From: Zopfochytrium polystomum
Taxonomy: Eukaryota > Chytridiomycota > Chytridiomycetes > Chytridiales > Chytridiaceae
Assembly: GCA_025765615.1 (NCBI GenBank)
Contig: JAIVFJ010000729.1
Coordinates: 1-12,553 of the forward strand
Length of the DNA stretch: 12,553 nucleotides
Direction: 5' to 3'
Position numbers and translations under genes: made by a program. Within the stretch, counting starts at the first letter, position 1. The number at the start of each line of letters is the position of its first letter. Shown in pieces: positions 1-6,905 of this stretch. Below the pieces are notes generated by a model. That model was not told the origin of the DNA and ran no database searches. It saw only the letters and a list, made by a program, of their open reading frames with translations.

Positions 1-157
1 GCACTTCACGAATCAGGTGCTGATTCACCTCTTCAACTGCATGAACTCGTTCGCGTACGGCATATTCCTATCGAAATCCCACATAATGACCTCACCATGC
101 TAGCACCGTGGAAATGGACAATTCGAAATGCACCGTGTTAGCTTTTCGCTTTTGGGG

Positions 158-1055
158 TCACAAATCACTCTTAACTGCATAGCCAATAATGATTCCGGAG
201 GCGTGCAGGCGGATGCCTGCAGGAAAACCGTCACCTCGCGCATAACTGAAGCTGTGCAATATTTTGCCACAGTCTCTGATATCGCGAACCACCATGTAAG
301 AGTGATGTTCCTTTCGCTGCGGACAAGCAGGTTGCCGCAGTAAAGACTTAGCGACACGGACTCATCGGTGCAGGCATCCAGAAGAAGCACTTTCCAGACT
401 GGATATCCCACGCACCAACCGCTTTTCAGTGGCGACGGCGAGAATCGAGTTTCGAGCTGGATCCACTTGACAGCGTCGTCGCACTGCTGTGAATAAGTTA
501 GATCGCCTGAGGGGAGATTGAGGACTGTGACGTGTTGAAAGCGACAGCAAACGCAACGAGCCCGTCATGCACGTCGACGGTGGCGGCAGCTCTCCCTGTA
601 AATGTCTTGAGCAACGCTCTTGTCGAGCGCGACCACACGTTGACTTCGTCCCCGGCTGAAGCGACGACGATTTCGTCGTTGACGTCAACAAAATCAACAT
701 CGTCGTACACCAAGTCTACGAACTGGTTGACGAACCGCAACGTGTCCTGCAGCTCGCCAGTCCTCGCGTCCCATATCTGAACCGCGTGGTCCCTGGCTCC
801 ACACACGATCGTCCTACCGTGAGAGGCAACACTCGAGACCCCGCGCCTGTACGCGTGGATGGTCCGCACGCACATTCTGGTAGCGCCGTCCCAAACCTTG
901 ACTTTGCCGTCCGTGCTCGCGGTCACGATCGAATACGCGTCGACGCAGCTATCAAACACTGCGCCACGGTGCTTGCCTTTGAGCTTCACTGCGCGCACCT
1001 TATTCGGCGTCCGGAACCTGCCAGGACGCTACGATCGCGAAATAGAGTTTTCCAC
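158..1055 (-). pseudogene. WD40-repeat protein relic (F-box/WD40-like), multiple frameshifts
   Basis: WD40 repeats form a beta-propeller scaffold; in F-box/WD40 proteins it recruits ubiquitination substrates to SCF ligases. Minus-strand reading starts abruptly at W-K-T-L-F-R-D-R (about 1055-1030), the usual linker between F-box and propeller, and no start codon is visible. Blades follow: T-A-S-T-D-G-K-V-K-V-W-D (about 930-885), V-C-G-A-R-D-H-A-V-Q-I-W-D (about 805-765), V-A-S-A-G-D-E-V-N-V-W-S (about 670-630), H-V-T-V-L-N-L-P-S-G-D-L (about 535-500), then W-D-I-Q-S-G-K-C near 405 and V-V-R-D-I-R-D near 295. The last stop is at 158-160. Continuity needs frame changes near 1020, 537, 457, 410, 395 and 297, so the gene is broken or poorly sequenced. 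The longest clean piece is 498-1019. Introns do not explain the shifts, because the blades abut without room for one. Next to it, head to head, is an MFS fragment. Family call is secure; the F-box/WD40 subfamily is inferred. Confidence 0.8.
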
Positions 1056-1060
1056 GGTAC

Positions 1061-1306
1061 CGTACCGTTCCAGATCGTGCAGATCTACCTCGTCGACTCA
1101 TATAGAACGTACGCCGCCAGCGCGATGGCCGCGGCTGCGTTTTTGAGGTCGTGTGCCGGGTTCGCGTTCCCGCTGTTTGAGGGGAGAATGCAGGTACCGG
1201 TGGGGGGAACTCGGTGTTGGCGTTGCGTGCTGGGGATTCCGGCACCCCTCTGGTGTACAAGTTTGGTGCTTACCAGCGAGCGAAGAGCACTTAGGCGGCG
1301 GGGTGA
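1061..1306 (+). pseudogene. MFS transporter, detached C-terminal end (probably of copy A)
   Basis: Plus-strand translation from 1068 gives F-Q-I-V-Q-I-Y-L-V-D, Y-A-A-S-A-M-A-A-A-A-F-L-R-S and F-P-L-F-E-G-R-M, clearly the last two membrane segments of the transporter encoded by copies B and C. After M it is decayed. The Y-D-R-Y-G-Y-G-W region has lost bases near 1194-1203. One base is missing in the I-P-A-P-F-L stretch near 1250. The ending Y-K-F-G-x-x-x-R-A-x-S-T is followed by a premature TAG at 1292-1294, where B and C have a tyrosine codon, before the ancestral TGA at 1304-1306. It begins exactly where copy A on the other strand breaks off. It cannot encode a transporter alone. The assignment to copy A is inference from the matching breakpoint. 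Confidence 0.85.
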
Positions 1307-1506
1307 GCGGAGAGAGCATGCGAAGGAGTCGTGGGGGCACAATGTTCAGTTTGGTTGGGGCGGACTTCTTCTGGCCACTCACAGTGATTGCTGGTGCGTA
1401 GAGATCGATAGCATGCCTGCCCTCCCATGAGACACGAGCGAGAACACGTCGGAGGCCAACGTCTCGTGCCGGGTTCTGGGGGCTGCAAGGAATGTAAATC
1501 AAATCT

Positions 1507-2250
1507 TTGGAGTGGGTTACTGTGCCGGATGCTAGCCTTGACGTGGACAAGGTGGCCAAGCAGCAGCTTCCCCGCCTCGCGATCGTGGCCATCGTGGCCT
1601 ATCTCGACCTTCCCGCCGACCGATTCCGCCTTGCCACGCTCCACCGCCTGCCCGATCATCAAACATCCTCCTTCCGCGCTCTCCACCAGCTCGAGTTTGC
1701 TGAGGCTGCCAAGCGCGAGGACGTCGCTCTGCTGGACCGGCTCTGGCTGTACTGCCGCGCTCAAGGCTTCCCCAAGAGGCTACGCCAGCGCGATCGTGTA
1801 CTCTGCAAACCTCGAAGTCTTGCGGTGGTGGCGGGAAACCGCCCCAGATCTCCTTCAGGAGCAAGGCGTACAGAGCGATCCAAGAGGCCTGCCGCAGGGG
1901 CGCGACAAAGTCTTGGAGTGGTGGAAAAGCGAGAGCCGCATTTCGCCACTGCCGTACGACCACACCGCAATGACTATGCCAGTTCTCGGGGGCACCCAGG
2001 TGTGCTTCAGTGGTGGAAAGAGAGCGGATTTGAATTGCGCTACACCGAGGACGCGATCGAGTTTGCTTGCATGAAAGGGCGGCTGGACGTGCTTCAGTGG
2101 TGGAAGGACAGCGGGCTGGAACCAAAGTACCCCAAAACTGTGTTGGATCACACCTATGATGCGGTCAGACAGTGGTGGAAACAGCAGCGGCTGGGAACTT
2201 TGATTCAAATAGTAGTAGCTTTTTTCTCGATTGAGTGTCCCCAAAGTTAG
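1507..2250 (+). pseudogene. Ankyrin-like W-W-K repeat protein relic
   Basis: This degraded plus-strand gene belongs to an ankyrin-like repeat family with units of about 30-33 residues containing V-L-Q-W-W-K-x-S-G-x-E. The clearest units are V-L-Q-W-W-K-E-S-G-F-E-L-R-Y (from about 2006) and V-L-Q-W-W-K-D-S-G-L-E-P-K-Y (from about 2089), with earlier ones L-E-V-L-R-W-W-R-E-T near 1820 and K-V-L-E-W-W-K-S-E-S near 1911, and a final V-R-Q-W-W-K near 2163. The leading stretch 1507-1780 (L-P-R-L-A-I-V-A-I-V-A-Y-L-D-L) resembles the N-terminal helical cap of such proteins. The frame changes near 1780, 1850, 1908 and 1975. There is no in-frame ATG: a TAA lies at 1495-1497 and the open frame has none before the repeats. 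Its molecular partner is unknown. The relic lies inside the proposed inverted segment. Confidence 0.72.
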
Positions 2251-2348
2251 CGGGGAGCTGTGTTACGGGTGGGGGAACCTCGGGTACTGTCGTTTTGTCG
2301 TGGTCGTGGGGAGTCCGGCGTCGTTGCTGGGTGAAACGGGCAGATTGA

Positions 2349-2680
2349 GCGCTATCGTCAAACTTTGCCATCAATATTTGGCGCCCTTCGTATGCCAAAA
2401 GACAGGACGGACTGGCCCGTCCAAAGCCGCAGCACCAGTTTGCACAACCGTACCTTGACAGTGTGCCGGAAGAGATCATTTCCCGCATGCTCGTGTTCCT
2501 CGCATCCGACTTCAAATCCATCGCCCAGTTCTGCTGCGCCGCGAGGCGATGGTCGCTCCGCGCCGCCGACGACAAGCTCTGGCGCGATGTTCTTCGCCCG
2601 CTGGGCCGCGCCCGTGTCGCTCGCCGACTCCCCACACATCCTTGACCGCGGCCAGAGAAGGCCTTCTGCGATCGCAGGGG
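2349..2680 (+). pseudogene. F-box domain fragment
   Basis: The plus-strand frame open from 2349 to 2645 contains a good F-box: V-P-E-E-I-I-S-R-M-L-V-F-L, then F-K-S-I-A-Q-F-C-C-A-A-R-R-W-S-L-R, then D-D-K-L-W-R-D-V (about 2463-2585). F-boxes bind Skp1 in SCF ubiquitin ligases. No in-frame ATG precedes the domain. After L-W-R-D-V the next base shift gives F-A-R-W-A-A-P-V-S-L-A-D-S-P-H-I-L-D (about 2589-2645), which looks like true continuation, so a frameshift near 2588 is likely. Around 2655-2678 a third frame reads E-K-A-F-C-D-R-R, resembling the W-K-x-L-F-x-D-R linker to a WD40 propeller. No propeller follows on this strand. It may be the detached N-terminal half of the WD40 relic at 158-1055, or a fragment of a paralogue if the linker reading is right. 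Confidence 0.68.
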
Positions 2681-3018
2681 CCCCACCTCCACGGACTACA
2701 ATTCCGCATCCCCCGAATCCTTACCACCAGACGTGCACTAAGGGACTCCTCCCTTCCCTGCTCCACCCTTCTTCCGCGGCTCTGCCCTTTTCCCTCCTGA
2801 CTGCGTACACCCACTTACTCTGCTGTCAGATTGACACTTTCTGCAAGGCTTAGGCCAAAAGTCTTCTCCCCCTTTTGTTGTTGGTTTTGTTTTCTTGTTG
2901 TTGTTTTCTTCGTTTCCCTGTATTTTTTACGGCTAGGGGCCCTGTGTGCAGCAACGCACTTGGTTCTGTCAAGGTTCTTCGCTTTCTGCCATACCTGCGT
3001 GGCATTTCACTCTTCCCG
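2681..3018. other. Non-coding stretch, pyrimidine-rich on plus strand
   Basis: I see no gene here. From 2740 to 2940 the plus strand is rich in C and T, with TTGTTGTTGG and TTGTTGTTTTC runs at about 2875-2910. Short open frames exist on both strands but show low-complexity proline, serine or phenylalanine content and no motif. It could be the former intron or untranslated region of the F-box gene. Confidence 0.5.
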
Positions 3019-3041
3019 TCACGCAGCCTCCGGCTGCGTGA
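3019..3041 (+). repeat. Perfect 10-bp hairpin next to A-tract
   Basis: TCACGCAGCC and GGCTGCGTGA form a perfect 10-bp inverted repeat around a TCC loop. It is followed by AATAATAATT and then 17 A. This arrangement, stem-loop then short A/T repeats then a poly-A run, resembles the 3' end of some non-LTR retroelements, but no reverse transcriptase or element body is visible. Confidence 0.75.
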
Positions 3042-3051
3042 AATAATAATT

Positions 3052-3068
3052 AAAAAAAAAAAAAAAAA
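3052..3068 (+). repeat. A17 homopolymer at the break in MFS copy A
   Basis: A run of 17 A ends exactly where recognisable coding sequence of MFS copy A stops (3069, read on the minus strand). On the minus strand the transporter frame runs A-V-P-F and then into poly-phenylalanine codons, so the tract is foreign to the gene. Confidence 0.9.
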
Positions 3069-4272
3069 GGAACGGCACGGCAAAGCAAAAGCCAAACACG
3101 GCGATGGCGGCGTCGGGGGCGAGCCAGTGGGTCTGATCCTGCGCGGACCATCCAAACGCAAGGAGGGAGAGGAACACCGCAACGGGAATCGCAAGGGGAG
3201 GGCAACGCCGATGTTTTTGGCCTTGAACGGAAAGTAGATTTGTCAGCGAGTGGGGCAGCCCCCGATGCTTCCGACGAGGACGCCGAGGTCAAGAGCGAGG
3301 TAGCTGAGGCCGGAGATGGAGACGAACTCGCGTGGCCGGTTAGCCAGAGCTTCGTGAAGGTGGCGAGGACGTGGGAGGAGACCGTAGAGGTAGGCTAAGT
3401 AGAGGGAGACGACTTGGACAATGGGTTGCGTGAGGATGAGGATGAAGGGGCGCGTGATGGATTCCGACAGTTTGTGGGCGAGGGAGACGCTCGTTGGGGC
3501 GCCGACGTAGTGCCCCCGGTTTGGCGGCTTTTTGGGAGAGGAGGGCCGGCGCGTGTTGAAGAAGGAAAGAAGATTTGCACGGCCCCGACGAACATCGAGA
3601 AAAAGTGGAATATCCATCTCCAGTTGGAGTATTGTACAACGAAGGAAGCAATAATGGGTCCTAAAACGGGACCAAGAGACGGTACGACCGAAATGGCGCT
3701 CATCGCAAGCCCTATCTGATCGGATGGAAAGATGTCAGTGATGCTGATCCCAGCACCAATCTGGATGAATTAAATCGAAACTTTGCTGCAAACCCAATGA
3801 AATGGACAAAGAATATTACCGCCAGCGGTGCGCTACCTCTGAGGGAAGAGAGGAATCGGAAAGCCAGCAATTCTGGCATGTTCCGCGAAAAGGCGCACGC
3901 AATATTGAAGATGAGGAAGAAGGCGCCAGGAAGCAGAATACCGAGCGCCGTCCGTAGACCTCAGACAACGGCGCGATGAGCAGAGGCCCCGGCCCGAAAG
4001 CAATCACGAAGAGGGATATTGTGATCTCCCCTTTGACAGCGTTTGATATATTGAATTCTGTAATGGGCAGAGAAGATGCAAATGGAAGGTTCGTAACCGA
4101 GACGCACTGATCTCTGCGATATTCTTTTCCCTAATGACATCTGGAATTACCGGAGAAACGATGGACGACGCCATTGGGGCGAGAATAGTACAGGAGGCGA
4201 GGTCACAACCCATTTTTTCCGCCCCGACCAGTTTCGCGGGTTCGCGGAGTCACTGGGGCCGTCCCTGTTGAC
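3069..4272 (-). pseudogene. MFS transporter copy A, truncated and decayed
   Basis: This relic is a diverged paralogue of copies B and C and keeps their intron plan. Exon 2 is about 4129-4272 and has D-G-P-S-D but R where B and C have W. Exon 3 is 3820-4057, with A-P-L-S-E-V-Y-G-R-R (MFS motif A). Exon 4 starts at 3760, with S-L-G-P-V-L-G-P (antiporter motif C) and W-R-W-I-F-H-F. Decay is plain. Exon 3 has 238 nt against 239 in B and C, with a frameshift near 3920. Frames also break near 4210, 3570, 3520 and 3350-3385. A TGA at 3243-3245 interrupts the frame. The donor after exon 2 reads GG or GA instead of GT. Coding similarity resumes past that TGA (G-W-S-A-Q-D-Q-T-H-W-L near 3135) and ends at F-G-F-C-F-A-V-P-F against the A-tract. 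Exon 1 is not recognisable. The intact protein would have been a 12-helix proton-driven exporter. Confidence 0.85.
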
Positions 4273-4754
4273 CTGAACAAAGGAATGATCATTGGAATCT
4301 GGGCGAAGTTGCGGCCTCTACAAAAAATAGAAGAAACAGATCGGAATTAACGAAGCACGAGCACCAACACCGTACCTATCAGGGTCAGATAGCACCGCCA
4401 GACATTCTGTGATATTTGTTTGACAAGGACACCCATTTTTTTGGAATTAAGAATCGGGGTTCGAACCAATTCGCGCCTTGACAAGCAGAAGAGCCATTGG
4501 CGGCGAAGTCAGGAACAATCTCCCTCCGGCAATCATCCGCATTTTATGCAATAGCCTGAGAAAAATTCATCTCCATCGCCGTGCAAGAGCAGGGATCTGT
4601 CGTGATCTTTTATTTTCCCCATTCGTTTCACAATTCGAAGCTTCGATCAAATGAAACGAGCCAAAGCTGAAGCGGAAAACTGGAGGTAAGAGCTCAGGCT
4701 GACGAGGAAACATGAAACTATCCGCGGTCGGACGTGGTGGGTAACGGAGCCCCT
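4273..4754. other. Intergenic region between MFS copy A and the reductase
   Basis: No gene is recognised in these 482 nt. They should contain the lost exon 1 and promoter of copy A and the 3' untranslated region of the reductase, both reading leftward. The intron end before copy A exon 2 is visible (CAG, complement of 4273-4275). A GGTTCGAACC block at 4459-4468 looks like a tRNA T-loop but no tRNA can be folded around it. Confidence 0.5.
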
Positions 4755-6271
4755 TCAAAGGTTGACGGCCTTCATAATCTCTTCGGGGTATCGCATACCC
4801 GCCACAGTAAAGCTGTCGATGATCTTGCGGATCGCCTTGTCCTCCTCATCAGTCAGCACGACGTCTTTGGCCGCCCAGTTCTCGTCGACGCGCTGTTGGT
4901 GGGTGAGATGGGAAGCGGGTTCAAGCAAAAGTCTGTTTAGTACGAAGTGCATCAACTCAGGACATCGCTCTTATGCGCCGATCGCTCTTAAAAACGCGAA
5001 ATCCTATTCTCTCGTCTCACAAAAAAAACTTACCCCAATTCTCCTAGTCCCCGGAATCGGAATAATCGACACCTTACTCGACTGCCTCGCGACCCACGCC
5101 AGCGTAAGCTGAGTAGCGGGCACGCCCTTCGCGCTGGCAATGCGCTTCAGCTCGTCGACGAGCTTCAAGTTCTTTGCAAAGTTCTCTGGCTGGAAGCGCG
5201 GGGTGTACCGGCGGTAGTCGTCAGCGGCCAGGTCGTCGATGGACTTGATCTGGCCGGTCAGGAAGCCGAGGCCGAGCGGGGAGTCTGTGGGTTTGAGTTT
5301 CGTGATCAGTAACGAAGAACGGAATTTGATTGTCGTAATGTGTGTTTTTCAGCTCACAAGCGACGATGGCGATGCCAAGCTCTTCGCACGTCTTGAGGAC
5401 GTCGTTCTGTTCGATGTCGATTGTCCAAGGCGAGTACTCGATCTCAACTGCGGAGATGGGGTGTACGGCGTGTGCGCGGCGAATGGTAGCGGCGGAGGCT
5501 TCCGACAGCCCAATGTACTTCACTGTGCGTGGTTCAAGGTGCGTGAATTAGCTAGTATGACGGATGGCGGGTGCGCATCACACAATTTTGCATGAAATCA
5601 CCAACCGTCTCCCGGCACCCCGCTTTCAACCGCGCCCACCCCACAGTCCTTCTCACCAACCTTTTCCTTCCTTGACCAGCTCCGCCATGGCCTTCACAGT
5701 GTCCTCAATCGGGGTGTTGGGGTCCACGCGGTGTTGATAGTACAAATCGATGTAGTCGACCTCGAGCCTTTCCAAAGACTTCCTGCAGGACTCGCGGACG
5801 AACTCGGGGTCGCCTCTGATGGCGCCGATCTCGTAGTTGGGACCGCGGGTAATACCAAACTATGTAGTAAATTGGAATGGTGGGGACCCGATCGGAGGTT
5901 TGAGAAGTGAAAAATGTCAAAATGACGTCTAAGGTAAACGCACCTTGGTGCAAATAAACACTTCGTTGCGACGCGTCTTGAGGACTTTGGCGATCAGCTT
6001 CTCGTTGTGGCCGCTGCCGTACATGTCTGCCGTGTCGATAAAGTTCATGCCGACGTCGATGGCGTGGTGCAGCACCTTGAGGCTCTCAGAGTCGTCGGAC
6101 GGGCCGTAGAACTCGCTGTTGTTTTCGAATTGTTATAGGTGGTAAGTGTTCGGGCAATCACACGCAAATAGCGATCCAGCAAACTTACCTCATTCCCATT
6201 GCGCCGAGGCCGATGGGGGCAACCAGCGGGCCGCCGTGGCCCAGGGGTTTCAGTTGCTTGGAGGGAGCCAT
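4755..6271 (-). CDS. Aldo/keto reductase (AKR13 / YakC-pyridoxal reductase-like), six exons, intact
   Basis: A soluble NAD(P)H-dependent reductase of carbonyl compounds. Exons on the minus strand are 6271-6189, 6115-5944, 5859-5661, 5522-5358, 5284-5034 and 4892-4755. All introns (73, 84, 138, 73 and 141 nt) begin GT and end AG and keep phase. The spliced frame is 1008 nt, 335 residues, normal for the family. The ATG at 6269-6271 precedes the first barrel strand ([11 protein letters not shown]). The catalytic tetrad is present: Asp55 and Tyr60 in F-I-D-T-A-D-M-Y-G, Lys85 in I-C-T-K, His128 in Y-Y-Q-H-R. The cofactor-binding end shows I-P-I-P-G-T-R-R-I (about 281-289). [14 protein letters not shown] spans intron 3. 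This is the only gene here without any frameshift. It lies between MFS copies A and B on the same strand. The exact substrate is not predictable; pyridoxal or aromatic aldehydes are family possibilities. Confidence 0.95.
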
Positions 6272-6373
6272 CCTTGTTATATACGGGGGTGGGAGAGTGA
6301 TACAGTACGAGAGAGGATGTGCGTATATATATATTGAGTAAGAGTGAGTACGGGATGGATAGCAACTGGGCGA

Positions 6374-6381
6374 CTTTTATA
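6374..6381 (-). promoter_or_regulatory. TATA box of the reductase gene
   Basis: The minus strand reads CTATAAAAG here, with TATAAAAG ending about 103 nt before the ATG at 6271. A second AT repeat (6324-6334) lies about 53 nt before the ATG, but its TA-dinucleotide form makes it a weaker candidate. Confidence 0.55.
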
Positions 6382-6723
6382 GTGGCCGACATTTCCCCAT
6401 TGAGGATTATTTTCCATGTACACTGAACCCTTTTTCTTCTTTTTTTTTTCAAAATCGGTTATCCGCGCAATACAGTCACCTGGAGGTGGGTGAAAAAAGT
6501 TGAAAAAAAAAAAAAATCTGCGCCATCAAGAAAGAATTGAAAATCAGGGACTCCGAGGCGTTTTCCTTGCGCCAGTACTAATTTCTGAATCCGCCATAGT
6601 GGAGGTGCTCGCCTTGCAGCTTGCTTATTGTTACTCTAGTCTGTCTCAGAGGGGTGCTCGATTTGTAATAAGGACCGGCTCCTGCGGGTGGAGGGAAAAA
6701 AAATACTTCCCCCTAAGCGAAAC
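6382..6723. other. Intergenic region between reductase promoter and MFS copy B terminus
   Basis: No gene is recognised. The stretch contains a T-rich tract (about 6429-6450) and a run of A at about 6504-6517. It should hold the distal promoter of the reductase. Open frames present lack motifs and are cut by homopolymers. Confidence 0.5.
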
Positions 6724-6800
6724 GGAAAACCGGAGTTGACCCAAACGCGCTGTTGAAAAAGAACCAGAGTTGAGCCCGGAGGCGGGAAAACCGGAGTTGA
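6724..6800. repeat. Short spaced direct repeat, three copies
   Basis: GGAAAACCGGAGTTGA occurs exactly at 6724-6739 and 6785-6800. A degenerate copy (AAAGAACCAGAGTTGA) lies at 6758-6773. Spacing between copies is 27-34 nt. The array sits beyond the 3' end of MFS copy B. Function unknown. Confidence 0.7.
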
Positions 6801-6850
6801 GACCAACAACGTTCCCGCTCTCATCCGGCGAACATCTTCTTCGTCTTTTT

Positions 6851-6856
6851 TTTATT
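6851..6856 (-). terminator. Polyadenylation signal of MFS copy B
   Basis: The minus strand reads AATAAA about 50 nt after the stop codon of copy B (TGA at 6906-6908), inside an A-rich tract (complement of about 6845-6870). This fits a fungal 3' processing signal. Confidence 0.5.
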
Positions 6857-6905
6857 TTCTTTTTTTTCTTTCGCCAAGCAACTTCTCGTCCGCCTCACCG
6901 AACTC

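Noticed and set aside
786..1430. Long plus-strand open frame over the WD40 relic and the MFS fragment
   Set aside because: The first part (786-1060) is the antisense of the WD40 blades. Only the part after about 1065 has transporter similarity, so it is not one fused gene.
2850..3292. Poly-phenylalanine or poly-lysine open frames across the A17 tract
   Set aside because: They are translations of the homopolymer and of the broken transporter end, not a gene.
158..4272. Programmed frameshifting as explanation for the many frame changes
   Set aside because: The changes occur in unrelated genes, at sites without a common slippery sequence, several per gene and in both directions overall.
4459..4468. 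GGTTCGAACC block resembling a tRNA T-loop / B box
   Set aside because: On neither strand do the flanks pair into a T stem beyond one or two bases, and no D arm, anticodon arm or acceptor stem can be placed.
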